Assembly (NCBI GenBank): GCA_019120275.1
Contig: DWVL01000068.1
Coordinates: forward strand, 1 to 41,430
From: Candidatus Mediterraneibacter excrementavium
GTDB taxonomy: Bacteria > Bacillota > Clostridia > Lachnospirales > Lachnospiraceae
DNA length: 41,430 nt
Direction of reading: 5' to 3'
A program made the translations under genes and the position numbers. Shown one piece after another: positions 18,319 to 26,548 of the stretch. Every line of letters begins with the position of its first letter. Within the stretch, counting starts at the first letter, position 1. The notes beneath the pieces were generated by a model. The model did no database searches, was not told where the DNA came from, and saw only the letters and a list, made by a program, of their open reading frames with translations.

Positions 18319-19203
18319 GACTTTTTCTTTGAGACCGGGATCGAATACGCCTCTGCGGAGCATGGCGATCTCGTGTTTATAGGGAGGATATGATTTCTTC
18401 CGGTCATCGGGGGAAGGGATCCAGGGTGTTTCCAGGATCTTCGGGATATCCTCAAAGTCCGGGTGGCGGACAATGTAATTCAGGGCGTCAAAACCGATCT
18501 GCCCGAAACCGATATTCTCGTGCCGGTCTTTCGCCGCGCCTGGGACGTTTTTGCTGTCGTTGATGTGGAAGACAGCGATCTGTTCTTTCCCGAGGATATG
18601 GTCAAATTCACGGATCACATCGTCAAAATGATGGATGATACCGTAACCGCTGTCGCTGGTGTGGCAGGTGTCGAAGCAGACCCGCAGTTTTTCGTTGTGG
18701 ACGACGCCGTCATAGATGCGGGCCAGCTCTTCGAATGTCCGGCCGATCTCGGAACCTTTGCCGGCCATCGTCTCCAGGGCGATGACGCAGTCTGTGTCAG
18801 CGGTCAGCACTTCATTCAGCCCTTTGATGATCTGGGCGGTGCCTGCTTCGCTCCCGGCCCCTACATGGGCGCCCGGATGGAGGATCAGCGTGTGACTCCG
18901 GCAGCTTATGGTGCGCTCGATCTCTTTTGCCAGAAATTCCACCGCCAGGGAAAAGGTTTCCGGCTTTACCGTGTTCCCCAGATTGATGATGTAAGGGGCA
19001 TGGACGATGATCCCGTCGATGCCGTGGGCGTTCATGTATTCCCAAGCGGCGTCGATATTCAGCTCGCTGATATCCTTCCGTCTGGTATTCTGCGGCGCGC
19101 CGGTGTAGAACATAAATGTGTCTGCTCCGTAGGAAACCGCTTCCTTTGCCGAGCCCAGGAGCATATCTTTTCCGCTCATGCTTACGTGAGAACCGATCTT
19201 CAT
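18301..19203 (-). CDS. nfo: Deoxyribonuclease IV (AP endonuclease)
   Basis: Endonuclease IV cuts DNA 5' to abasic sites in base excision repair, using three metal ions in a TIM barrel. The 300-residue protein begins [12 protein letters not shown] and has the conserved metal-ligand motifs [51 protein letters not shown] and ETPW. AAAGGAG precedes the ATG by about 11 bases. It has its own promoter divergent from argS. Its 3' end contains the promoter of the GntR-ABC operon, so read-through is possible. Confidence 0.97.
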   Translation of the reverse strand: MKIGSHVSMSGKDMLLGSAKEAVSYGADTFMFYTGAPQNTRRKDISELNIDAAWEYMNAHGIDGIIVHAPYIINLGNTVKPETFSLAVEFLAKEIERTISCRSHTLILHPGAHVGAGSEAGTAQIIKGLNEVLTADTDCVIALETMAGKGSEIGRTFEELARIYDGVVHNEKLRVCFDTCHTSDSGYGIIHHFDDVIREFDHILGKEQIAVFHINDSKNVPGAAKDRHENIGFGQIGFDALNYIVRHPDFEDIPKILETPWIPSPDDRKKSYPPYKHEIAMLRRGVFDPGLKEKVLTDSI

Positions 19204-19239
19204 AATGTGTATGATCTCCTTTTCGTCAAAATATGGTCC

Positions 19240-19268
19240 ATTATAATAGAAAGAGCGGCTTTATTCAA
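19240..19268 (-). promoter_or_regulatory. Sigma-A type promoter of nfo
   Basis: On the minus strand: TTGAAT (19268-19263), 17-bp spacer, TATAAT (19245-19240). It is back to back with the argS promoter, with 9 bases between the two -35 boxes. Confidence 0.8.
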
Positions 19269-19277
19269 GAAGAGAAC

Positions 19278-19306
19278 TTGCCGTCCACCGGCATACATGG
19301 TAGAAT
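19278..19306 (+). promoter_or_regulatory. Sigma-A type promoter of argS
   Basis: TTGCCG at 19278-19283, 17-bp spacer, TAGAAT at 19301-19306. The leader would be only about 27 bases, too short for a T-box. Confidence 0.7.
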
Positions 19307-19339
19307 ATTTCCCATACGGATAAAGGAGTGTGGAATAAA

Positions 19340-21106
19340 TTGAAGACATTACTGGAACTGATCACGATAGAGGCAGAAGCAGCTTTTGAAAAAGCAGGTT
19401 ATGACAGGGAACTGGCGAAGGTTACGCTTTCCAACCGCCCGGACCTGTGCGAATATCAGTGCAACGGGGCACTGGCCGGAGCAAAGAAATATAAGAAGGC
19501 TCCTTTTATGATCGCGGAGGATGTGGCGGCGAACCTTGCCGGCAGTACTTATTTTGAATCGGTCGATGTGGTAAAACCGGGCTTTATCAATCTGAAGCTT
19601 TCGAAGGAGAGCGTGGCTTCCTATCTGAACGGGATGAAAGCCGAAGAAAAGCTTGGCGTGGAAAATGAAGAGACGCCGAAGACCATCATGATCGATTACG
19701 GCGGACCGAATGTGGCGAAGCCGCTCCACGTGGGACATCTTCGTTCCGCGATCATCGGGGAGAGTGTGAAACGGATCCTGCGGTATAAGGGAAACCAGGT
19801 GATCGGGGATATCCATCTGGGCGACTGGGGATATCAGATGGGCCTTATCATTACGGAACTTAAGAAACGCCAGCCGGATCTGCCGTACTTTGACGAATCC
19901 TATGAAGGAGAATATCCGGCGGAGGCGCCGTTTACGATCAGTGAACTTGAGGAGATCTATCCGACGGCCAGCGCGTATGCGAAAGAGCATGAGGATTACC
20001 GGGAGGAGGCATTGCAGGCGACCTACCTGCTGCAGAACGGGAACCGGGGTTACCGGGCGGTATGGGATCATATCATGAACGTATCGGTAACGGACCTGAA
20101 GAAGAATTATGAGAACCTGAATGTGGAATTCGATCTGTGGAAGGGTGAATCCGACGCCCAGAAATATATTCCCGACATGGTGCAGATGCTCAAAAACGAA
20201 GGCTATGCACACTATGATGAGGGCGCCCTCGTGGTGGATGTGCAGGAAGAGGATGACAATAAAGAAGTGCCGCCGTGCATGATCCTGAAATCCGACGGCG
20301 CAGCGCTGTATGACACGACAGACCTGGCTACGCTGGTAGAGCGGGAGCAGGATTATCACCCGGATGAGGTGATCTATGTAGTGGACAAGCGCCAGGAGCT
20401 GCATTTCACCCAGGTGTTCCGCTGCGCGAAGAAGACCGGGATCGTGCCGGAGAAGACGGGGCTTAAGTTCCTCGGGTTCGGAACGATGAACGGCAAGGAC
20501 GGCAAGCCATTCAAGACCCGTGAGGGCGGCGTGATGCGCCTTGAGAACCTGATCCGCGAGATCGATGAGGAAATGTATAAGAAGATCATGGACAACCGCA
20601 CGGTGGAGGCGGAAGAAGCGCGGCGCACGTCACAGATCGTGGGCCTTGCGGCGATCAAGTACGGGGATCTTTCCAACCAGGCGTCCAAGGATTATATCTT
20701 CGATGTAGACCGGTTTACTTCTTTTGAGGGAAATACCGGGCCGTATATCCTGTATACGATCGTCCGGATCAAATCGATCCTGAACAAATATCAGGAAAAC
20801 GGCGGTTCCCTCGACGGATTAACGATCCGTCCGGCGGAAAATGAATATGAGAAGGCGCTGATGCTCCAGGTGCTGAAGTTCAACGATGTGTTCGGGGCTG
20901 TCTATGAAGAGACGGCGCCGCATAAACTCTGCGCCTATATATATGAACTGGCGAATGAGTTCAATAAATTCTATCATGAGACGAAGATCCTGTCCGAGGA
21001 GGATGAGGAGAAGAAAGCGGGGTATATCGCGCTCCTGGTCCTGACAAGACGGGTGCTGGAAACCTGTATCGACCTGCTCGGCTTTGAAGCGCCGGAAAGG
21101 ATGTAG
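19340..21106 (+). CDS. argS: Arginyl-tRNA synthetase
   Basis: Charges tRNA-Arg with arginine. Class I synthetase: the HIGH-type motif is HVGH (130-133) in KPLHVGHLRSAIIG. The KMSKS position reads GKPFKTREGG, a typical ArgS substitution. An N-terminal Add-1 domain (VTLSNRPDLCEYQCNGALA) and a C-terminal anticodon-binding DALR domain (PHKLCAYIYELANEFNKFYH) complete it. I favour the TTG at 19340, giving MKTLLELITIEAEAAFEKAGYD as in other clostridial ArgS; AAAGGAG lies 11 bases before. A GTG at 19328 in the same frame overlaps that ribosome binding site. Length 588 is normal. The next gene begins 3 bases after the stop. Confidence 0.97.
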   Translation: MKTLLELITIEAEAAFEKAGYDRELAKVTLSNRPDLCEYQCNGALAGAKKYKKAPFMIAEDVAANLAGSTYFESVDVVKPGFINLKLSKESVASYLNGMKAEEKLGVENEETPKTIMIDYGGPNVAKPLHVGHLRSAIIGESVKRILRYKGNQVIGDIHLGDWGYQMGLIITELKKRQPDLPYFDESYEGEYPAEAPFTISELEEIYPTASAYAKEHEDYREEALQATYLLQNGNRGYRAVWDHIMNVSVTDLKKNYENLNVEFDLWKGESDAQKYIPDMVQMLKNEGYAHYDEGALVVDVQEEDDNKEVPPCMILKSDGAALYDTTDLATLVEREQDYHPDEVIYVVDKRQELHFTQVFRCAKKTGIVPEKTGLKFLGFGTMNGKDGKPFKTREGGVMRLENLIREIDEEMYKKIMDNRTVEAEEARRTSQIVGLAAIKYGDLSNQASKDYIFDVDRFTSFEGNTGPYILYTIVRIKSILNKYQENGGSLDGLTIRPAENEYEKALMLQVLKFNDVFGAVYEETAPHKLCAYIYELANEFNKFYHETKILSEEDEEKKAGYIALLVLTRRVLETCIDLLGFEAPERM

Positions 21107-21109
21107 CAG

Positions 21110-22273
21110 ATGACGGAGAAACTCTTTTATCAGGACAGCCATATCGCGGAATTTGAGGCGGAGGTCCTTTCCTGTATGGCCGCAGGAGCCGGGTACGAGA
21201 TCGAACTCGACAGGACGGCGTTTTTCCCGGAAGGCGGCGGCCAGTACGCGGATACAGGGATGCTCGGCGGGGTTCGTGTGACGGATGTGCAGGAGAGGGA
21301 CGGAAGAGTCCTCCACATGACGGACGGGCCGCTTGACGCGGGAATGCGCGTGACCGGCCGGATCGACTGGGAAGAGCGTTTCATGAAAATGCAGCAGCAC
21401 AGCGGCGAGCATATCGTGTCCGGACTGGTCCATTCCCGTTTTGGATATAATAATGTGGGATTTCATCTCGGCACGGAGGACTGCACCATGGATTTCAGCG
21501 GCGTCCTCACAGAAGAGCAGCTGACGGAGATCGAGCGGGAAGCGAACCGCGCGGTGTGGAAGAACCTGGAGATCCGGGCGCTCTATCCGACAGAGGAAGA
21601 GCTGAAGAAGCTTCAGTACCGCAGCAAGATCGAGATCGAAGGACAGGTGCGGATCATCGTGGTCCCGGGATATGATGTGTGCGCCTGCTGTGCGCCGCAT
21701 GTGAAGCGGACCGGTGAGATCGGCCTGATCAAGCTGACCCACATGCAGCATTATAAGGGCGGCGTCCGGGTGACCATGCTGTGCGGATCAAGGGCGCTGG
21801 CGGATTACGGGATCAAACAGGCCCAGGCGAGAGAAATCTCGGCGCTGCTCTGCGCAAAAGTCAACGAGACGGCGGAGGCGGTACGGCAGCTGAAAGAAGA
21901 AAACAATGCGTTAAAATATATGGCGGCAGGCAGGGAAAGGCGGCTGGTTGAGTGCCAGGCGGCGATGATCCCGAAGGATGGAAAGCCGGTCTGCGTTTTT
22001 ACAGAGGATCTGGAAACGGACTCTATGCGGAGACTGATGAACCTTGTCCTGGAAGACGGGCATCAGCTCTGTGCGGTATTGCAGAAAAACGACGAAAATG
22101 CATACCGTTATGTAATGGGGAGCAGGACAGCGGATATGCGTGCTTTTGTGAAAGCCTTCAATGCAAAGTTTGAGGGACGGGGCGGCGGCAGGCCGGAGAT
22201 GGTCCAGGGCACGGCCGTCGGAGAACCGGAAGCGATCCGGAGCTGGATCTGCGGGAAAGCTGGTGAAATGTGA
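21110..22273 (+). CDS. Alanyl-tRNA editing protein, AlaX type with DHHA1 domain
   Basis: Trans-editing hydrolase related to the editing half of alanyl-tRNA synthetase; family members deacylate tRNA-Ala mischarged with serine or glycine. Residues 1 to about 230 carry the beta-barrel (FFPEGGGQYADTG) and the zinc site: His 97 and His 101 in HSGEH, Cys 193/194 and His 197 in CCAPHVKRTGEIG. Residues about 240-385 resemble the DHHA1 domain, ending in a Gly-rich segment GRGGGRPEMVQG. Length 387 fits the long AlaX class. It starts 3 bases after argS and overlaps the next gene, so the three are co-expressed. Confidence 0.93.
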   Translation: MTEKLFYQDSHIAEFEAEVLSCMAAGAGYEIELDRTAFFPEGGGQYADTGMLGGVRVTDVQERDGRVLHMTDGPLDAGMRVTGRIDWEERFMKMQQHSGEHIVSGLVHSRFGYNNVGFHLGTEDCTMDFSGVLTEEQLTEIEREANRAVWKNLEIRALYPTEEELKKLQYRSKIEIEGQVRIIVVPGYDVCACCAPHVKRTGEIGLIKLTHMQHYKGGVRVTMLCGSRALADYGIKQAQAREISALLCAKVNETAEAVRQLKEENNALKYMAAGRERRLVECQAAMIPKDGKPVCVFTEDLETDSMRRLMNLVLEDGHQLCAVLQKNDENAYRYVMGSRTADMRAFVKAFNAKFEGRGGGRPEMVQGTAVGEPEAIRSWICGKAGEM

Positions 22274-23163
22274 TGCAGAATCAGATTTACAGAAAATATC
22301 CGTTCTGGAGTCTTGCAGGACCGCTCCTTGGTTTTCTGGCAATCCAGATGGCTGTTCAGTTTGTGATCCAGTTTGTGATCGAAGCTCCGTATCTTCTTGA
22401 GGCCTACAAAGAACTTATGCGCGGGTCCGCAGAAGGGACGCTGGCGTCGGCACAGGAAATCGTCGATGTCTATGTGCGCGTGACAGCGCCGGCCCTGGAA
22501 TGGATCACGGCCCATCAGGTGGAGATCTCAGCGGCATCGTCAGGCGCTGCAATGATCCTGACAGGGATCCTGTTTGCGGGAGACCGGAAACTGGAAAAGA
22601 AATACGGGGTGGAACTGCCGAAGAAAGCGGCGCCGGGCAGGTACTGGATGCTGGCTGTATTTGGTGCCGCAGGATCACTGGCAGCCACTTGCCTGATGGC
22701 GATGGCTCAGGCGGCTTTTTACGACAGCCGTTATCAGCAGATTTCAGCAGATCTTTACGCGTCGCCTTTTCCGGTACAGCTGATCTGTCTGGGACTTCTG
22801 ATCCCGGTGTCTGAGGAACTGATGTTCCGCGGGATCCTCTATAAAAGATACCGGGAACGTCAGAATTTCTGGTATTCAGCGCTGTGCTCGGCTGTTCTCT
22901 TTTCATTTACACATGTGAGTATGACACAGATGATCTATGCATTTTTGCTGGGCCTGATGCTTGCGTATGTCTATGAAAAGTTCGGATCGTTCCTGGCGCC
23001 TGCGTTCCTGCATGCATTTATGAATACGGCATCGCTTGTCTTTACTGAAACCGGGGTGTTCTCCACACTGGCGCAGGATCCGGCGCTGATGGCCGGTGCT
23101 GCAGTGGGAGGAGCATTTATCTGCTCGGTTATGTTTGTGCTGATCCAGAAAATGGACAGGTGA
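22273..23163 (+). CDS. CPBP family intramembrane glutamic endopeptidase
   Basis: Multi-pass membrane protein of the CAAX protease/bacteriocin-processing (CPBP, Abi) family, 296 residues with about seven or eight hydrophobic segments. The family's catalytic motifs are present: EELMFRG with Glu 181, Glu 182 and Arg 186, then SFTHVSM, and HAFMNTAS near the C-terminus. Family members cleave membrane-bound substrates or confer bacteriocin immunity; the substrate here is not known. The ATG at 22273 overlaps the AlaX stop (TGATG), indicating translational coupling. No terminator is visible before the next promoter. Confidence 0.9.
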   Translation: MQNQIYRKYPFWSLAGPLLGFLAIQMAVQFVIQFVIEAPYLLEAYKELMRGSAEGTLASAQEIVDVYVRVTAPALEWITAHQVEISAASSGAAMILTGILFAGDRKLEKKYGVELPKKAAPGRYWMLAVFGAAGSLAATCLMAMAQAAFYDSRYQQISADLYASPFPVQLICLGLLIPVSEELMFRGILYKRYRERQNFWYSALCSAVLFSFTHVSMTQMIYAFLLGLMLAYVYEKFGSFLAPAFLHAFMNTASLVFTETGVFSTLAQDPALMAGAAVGGAFICSVMFVLIQKMDR

Positions 23164-23221
23164 CAGCGTCAGTGTACAAACCCAATATCCGGTGGAAAAC
23201 AGAGGAAATTGCAACCAGATG

Positions 23222-23250
23222 TTGAAAAATACAGAATTTTGCTATATCAT
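23222..23250 (+). promoter_or_regulatory. Promoter of the first NlpC/P60 gene
   Basis: TTGAAA at 23222-23227, 17-bp spacer, TATCAT at 23245-23250, ending 44 bases before the start. The same hexamers at the same spacing precede the paralogue at 24624. Confidence 0.65.
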
Positions 23251-23294
23251 ATAGAGAAATGGAGATAAAACGTTCATATACGAAAGGTAAAACT

Positions 23295-24428
23295 ATGAGA
23301 TATAGAAAAAAGATTTGGCAGGCAGTTGTTGTGTCAGCGCTGGTAGGTTCGCTGACGGTGGTTCCGGTCTATGCGGAGCCATCTGACACGGTACAGGAGC
23401 TGCAGGGAGAACAGTCGGATCTTGAAGATCAGAAATCAGATGCACAGAGTGAACTGAACAGCCTTCAGACACAGTTGGAAGGACTGCTTTCCAAAATTTC
23501 GGAACTGGAGGATAACCTGGTACAGAAGGGCGAAGAGATCCGGCAGGCAAAAGCGGATCTGGCGGCTGCCGAAGAACGGCGTCAGGAACAGTATGATGCC
23601 ATGAAGCTTCGGATCCGGTACATATATGAATCAGGCGGCGATGTGGCAGTCTTTGAAAAGATCCTTTCTTCAGGAGATATCACAAGTATGCTGACTCAGG
23701 CAGAGTATTCTCAGAAGGTTCATGAGTATGATCGCCGTCAGCTTGAGGAATATGCCCGGACCGTGCAGGAGATCGAAGAACTGGAACAGACGCTGGAGAC
23801 GGAGATGTCAGATCTCCAGACGCTGGAAACGCAGTATCAGGAACAGCAGGATACCCTGAATGCTACGATTGCTTCAAAGCAGGATGAGATTTCGGATCTG
23901 GACGGCATGATCCAGGAGGCAGCTGCGAGGATCCTGGAACAGCAGCAGAGAGAACAGGAGCAGCAGGAAGCACAGGAGCAGCAGGAGGCACAGGCAGCTG
24001 CGGACGGGCAGGATGATCAGAACAGTTCGGACGATTCCGGACAGTCGGAAAGCAATGATACAGATGGATCGGATGAAGGCAACACACCGGATGCGCCGGA
24101 TTATGATACCGTGGTAGGCGGTTCGGTCGTTTCCCGTGCGTACAGCGCGCTTGGCAAACCGTATGAATGGTCGGCAGCCGGTCCGGACAGCTATGACTGC
24201 TCGGGACTTGTCAGCTTCGCTCTGACCGGACGATATAGTCACAGATGGTCTACGTCTGATTTTATTACCTGGCCGAGGGTGAGCAATCCACAGCCCGGGG
24301 ACGTCTGCATCAAACCGGGACACTGCGGGATCTACATTGGTGGCGGCCAGATGATCCATGCGCCCCAGACCGGGGACGTCGTTAAGATCAGCGCCGTTCA
24401 TTCGGGAATGTTCTACGTGCGTTATTAG
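23295..24428 (+). CDS. Secreted coiled-coil NlpC/P60 peptidoglycan hydrolase (copy 1)
   Basis: Cysteine peptidase of the CwlO/PcsB architecture that cuts stem peptides or crossbridges in peptidoglycan. A signal peptide of about 26 residues (RYRKKIWQAVVVSALVGSL, cleavage after VYA) leads into a long coiled coil (about 30-215), a Gln/Glu-rich then Asp/Ser-rich linker (about 216-270), and a C-terminal NlpC/P60 domain. The triad is Cys 302 (YDCSGLVSF), His 343 (GHCGIYIGGG) and His 355 (MIHAP). Start 23295 has AAAGG 7 bases upstream; an ATG at 23259 has none. Coiled coils of this type elsewhere are activated by FtsEX; no ftsEX is in the window. A close paralogue follows. Confidence 0.93.
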   Translation: MRYRKKIWQAVVVSALVGSLTVVPVYAEPSDTVQELQGEQSDLEDQKSDAQSELNSLQTQLEGLLSKISELEDNLVQKGEEIRQAKADLAAAEERRQEQYDAMKLRIRYIYESGGDVAVFEKILSSGDITSMLTQAEYSQKVHEYDRRQLEEYARTVQEIEELEQTLETEMSDLQTLETQYQEQQDTLNATIASKQDEISDLDGMIQEAAARILEQQQREQEQQEAQEQQEAQAAADGQDDQNSSDDSGQSESNDTDGSDEGNTPDAPDYDTVVGGSVVSRAYSALGKPYEWSAAGPDSYDCSGLVSFALTGRYSHRWSTSDFITWPRVSNPQPGDVCIKPGHCGIYIGGGQMIHAPQTGDVVKISAVHSGMFYVRY

Positions 24429-24448
24429 AAAAGTGCTCAGAGAGATAT

Positions 24449-24491
24449 ACAGCGGCTTTTGCGAAAGAACAGCAGAAGCCGCTGTTTTTTT
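24449..24491 (+). terminator. Terminator after NlpC/P60 copy 1
   Basis: Perfect 10-bp stem ACAGCGGCTT (24449-24458) with AAGCCGCTGT (24476-24485), then seven T residues. It separates the two paralogues into independent transcripts. Confidence 0.9.
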
Positions 24492-24505
24492 GCTTTTTTA
24501 AAAAG

Positions 24506-24522
24506 TGTTACAAAAATGTTAA
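24506..24522 (+). promoter_or_regulatory. Candidate WalR (YycF) binding site
   Basis: TGTTAC-N5-TGTTAA fits the known WalR consensus TGTWAH-N5-TGTWAH at every position. It ends 7 bases before the -35 of the next promoter, a position suited to activation. WalR controls CwlO/PcsB-type wall hydrolases in other Firmicutes; walRK is not in the window. Confidence 0.6.
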
Positions 24523-24529
24523 AAAAGTA

Positions 24530-24558
24530 TTGAAAAAACGCTTGATATTTATTATAAT
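24530..24558 (+). promoter_or_regulatory. Upstream promoter (P1) of NlpC/P60 copy 2
   Basis: TTGAAA at 24530-24535, 17-bp spacer, TATAAT at 24553-24558. A candidate WalR box lies just upstream. Leader about 135 nt. Confidence 0.75.
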
Positions 24559-24623
24559 CTATTACAGATTAATACTACATAAGACGAAAATCCCTGCTAT
24601 GGCAAATTTTTTTGGAAATGCTG

Positions 24624-24652
24624 TTGAAAAACGTTTTTTTCTGTTGTATCAT
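24624..24652 (+). promoter_or_regulatory. Downstream promoter (P2) of NlpC/P60 copy 2
   Basis: TTGAAA at 24624-24629, 17-bp spacer, TATCAT at 24647-24652, ending 46 bases before the start. It mirrors the promoter of copy 1 in sequence and position. Confidence 0.6.
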
Positions 24653-24698
24653 GCATATATGTGGGGATATAAATATTAATATAGGGAAAGGTGAAGAA

Positions 24699-25826
24699 AT
24701 GAAATTAAAGAGAGTACACAGTGCATTGATCGCTGCGGCTCTTACCTGTTCCATGATGGTGACGCCGGTATACGCGGCGCCTACGCTGGATGAACTGCAG
24801 GAAGAGCAGCAGAATCTTGAGAACCAGAAGGAAGATGCGCAGGGACAGCTGAGCAGCCTGCAGTCACAGCTGGAGACATTGATCGGGAAGATCGATGATC
24901 TGGAAGTCCAGCTGATCGATAAAGGCGAGGAGATCGCTCAGGCTCAGAAAGATCTGGAAGCGGCTGAGAAGAAGCGCCAGGAACAGTATGACGCCATGAA
25001 GCTCCGTATCAAATATATGTACGAAGCAGGAAGCGGAACCGCTACCATGGAAAAGGTCATGGAGTCCGGCGACATCTCAAGCATGCTGACTCAGGCAGAG
25101 TATTCCCAGCAGGTACATGAGTACGACAGGGAACAGCTTCAGGAGTATGCGGATACTGTAGCAGAGATCGAGGAACTTCAGCAGACTCTGGAGACAGAGA
25201 TGGAGAACCTGCAGAGCCTCGAGGCAGAATATCAGGAACAGCAGGATGAACTTGACGCGACGATCGCATCCAAGCAGGATGAGATTTCCAATCTGGACGG
25301 AATGATCCAGGAGGCGGCTCAGAAAGTTGCTGAGGAGAAAGAACGTCTGGAGGAAGAGGAGCGTCAGAGACAGCTTGAAGAGCAGAGACGCCAGGAGGCG
25401 GCTGCGCAGCAGAATAATAGTGGCGGCAGTTCAAACAATGGCGGTTCGAATAGCGGCGGCGGTTCATCAGGCGGCGGAAGTTCGTCAGGCAATTCACTGG
25501 CACCGGTAAGCGGCAGCGTTGTAGACCGTGCATATTCCAAGCTTGGCAAGCCTTATGTCTGGGGAGCGGTCGGACCGAATTCATTTGACTGTTCCGGTTT
25601 CGTCGGATTCTGTCTCACAGGAAGATACGAGCGTATCTGGACATCCAGCAGTTACTGCGGATGGCCGAGAGTGAGCAACCCGCAGCCGGGTGATATCTGT
25701 GTAAGATCCGGACACTGTGGTATTTACATAGGCGGCGGCCAGATGATCCACGCACCGCATACAGGCGATGTAGTCAAGATTGCATCTGTTCCGAGCAATA
25801 TGTGGTATGTCCGCTATCCGGGTTAG
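24699..25826 (+). CDS. Secreted coiled-coil NlpC/P60 peptidoglycan hydrolase (copy 2)
   Basis: Tandem paralogue of the preceding gene with the same layout: signal peptide (KLKRVHSALIAAALTCSMM, cleavage near VYA-AP), coiled coil to about residue 225, linker, NlpC/P60 domain with Cys 298, His 339 and His 351. The two share long identical blocks, for example LTQAEYSQ, ASKQDEIS, LDGMIQEAA, WPRVSNPQPGD and CGIYIGGGQMIHAP. They differ most in the linker: here Glu/Arg-rich then Gly/Ser/Asn-rich, in copy 1 Gln-rich then Asp/Ser-rich. Start 24699 follows AAAGGTG. Two promoters and a candidate WalR box point to separate, wall-stress-linked control. Confidence 0.94.
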   Translation: MKLKRVHSALIAAALTCSMMVTPVYAAPTLDELQEEQQNLENQKEDAQGQLSSLQSQLETLIGKIDDLEVQLIDKGEEIAQAQKDLEAAEKKRQEQYDAMKLRIKYMYEAGSGTATMEKVMESGDISSMLTQAEYSQQVHEYDREQLQEYADTVAEIEELQQTLETEMENLQSLEAEYQEQQDELDATIASKQDEISNLDGMIQEAAQKVAEEKERLEEEERQRQLEEQRRQEAAAQQNNSGGSSNNGGSNSGGGSSGGGSSSGNSLAPVSGSVVDRAYSKLGKPYVWGAVGPNSFDCSGFVGFCLTGRYERIWTSSSYCGWPRVSNPQPGDICVRSGHCGIYIGGGQMIHAPHTGDVVKIASVPSNMWYVRYPG

Positions 25827-25853
25827 AAATTAATACATAGTAAAGAATATCAG

Positions 25854-25880
25854 GGATCCTGCAGATGCAGGATCCTTTTT
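25854..25880 (+). terminator. Terminator after NlpC/P60 copy 2
   Basis: Perfect 9-bp stem GGATCCTGC/GCAGGATCC with an AGAT loop, followed by TTTTT. Confidence 0.93.
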
Positions 25881-25887
25881 CTGTCTC

Positions 25888-25917
25888 TTGTCATGTGCAG
25901 ACCGGATGTGCTACAAT
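25888..25917 (+). promoter_or_regulatory. Promoter of cobO
   Basis: TTGTCA at 25888-25893, 18-bp spacer, TACAAT at 25912-25917, about 30 bases before the gene. Confidence 0.6.
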
Positions 25918-25948
25918 GGACTAAGATTTCACAGGAAGGACTGACACG

Positions 25949-26476
25949 ATGGGAAAAGGACTGATCCACATCTACTGCGGAGACGGGAAAGGCAAGACAT
26001 CAGCAGCCACAGGACTGGCTGTGCGGGCGGCCGGATGCGGGAAGCAGGTCCTATTTGCCCGGTTCCTGAAGAACGAGGAGTCAGGCGAGCTGGAGATCCT
26101 GGACCGGATCCCGGAGATCCATGTCATTCACCTGGAGAGATCTTACGGCTTTTACCGTACGCTCACGGAAGAGGAGCAGGCGGAAGTCCGGCAGATGCAC
26201 GAAGCATTGTGGCATGATATCGTCCGGAGGGCAGAGACGGATGCCTATGACGTCCTGGTGATGGATGAGTTCATGGCAGCGTACAATTACGGACTGATCG
26301 GCCATGATGCGGCTTTTGCGTTCCTGCGGGAGAAGCCGGAGCGTCTGGAAGTCGTCCTTACAGGGCGCGATCCGGACGAAGACCTTGTGGAACTGGCGGA
26401 CTATGTGTCGGAGATCCGCAAGGTGAAGCATCCCTTTGACCGGGGGATCCGGGCGAGAAGAGGGATCGAGTATTAA
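25949..26476 (+). CDS. cobO: Cob(I)yrinic acid a,c-diamide / cob(I)alamin adenosyltransferase
   Basis: CobA/CobO/BtuR-type enzyme that transfers adenosyl from ATP to the cobalt of reduced corrinoids. Typical P-loop at the N-terminus, YCGDGKGKTSAATG with Lys 16, then VLFARFLK, a central VLVMDEFMAAYNYG Walker B-like segment and the C-terminal KHPFDRGIRARRGIEY. Length 175 is normal. It lies upstream of the cobalamin riboswitch with its own promoter, so unlike the following cbi genes it should not be shut off by that switch. Confidence 0.96.
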   Translation: MGKGLIHIYCGDGKGKTSAATGLAVRAAGCGKQVLFARFLKNEESGELEILDRIPEIHVIHLERSYGFYRTLTEEEQAEVRQMHEALWHDIVRRAETDAYDVLVMDEFMAAYNYGLIGHDAAFAFLREKPERLEVVLTGRDPDEDLVELADYVSEIRKVKHPFDRGIRARRGIEY

Positions 26477-26548
26477 CAGATGCCGTCCGGTACGGATATG
26501 ACCGGGCCGCAGGCCAGATCCGGCATACATTTAAAAGACACAGTCTGT

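Noticed and set aside
19307-19339. T-box leader before argS
   Set aside because: The promoter at 19278-19306 leaves only about 30 bases of leader, far too short, and no T-box sequence is present.
19349-20404. 351-codon open frame on the minus strand opposite argS
   Set aside because: It is a mirror of the G+C-rich codon pattern of argS, with no ribosome binding site and no recognisable domain. The same holds for long antisense frames opposite topA (5792-6661), pckA (744-1145), groEL (8627-9463) and cobT (36661-37578).
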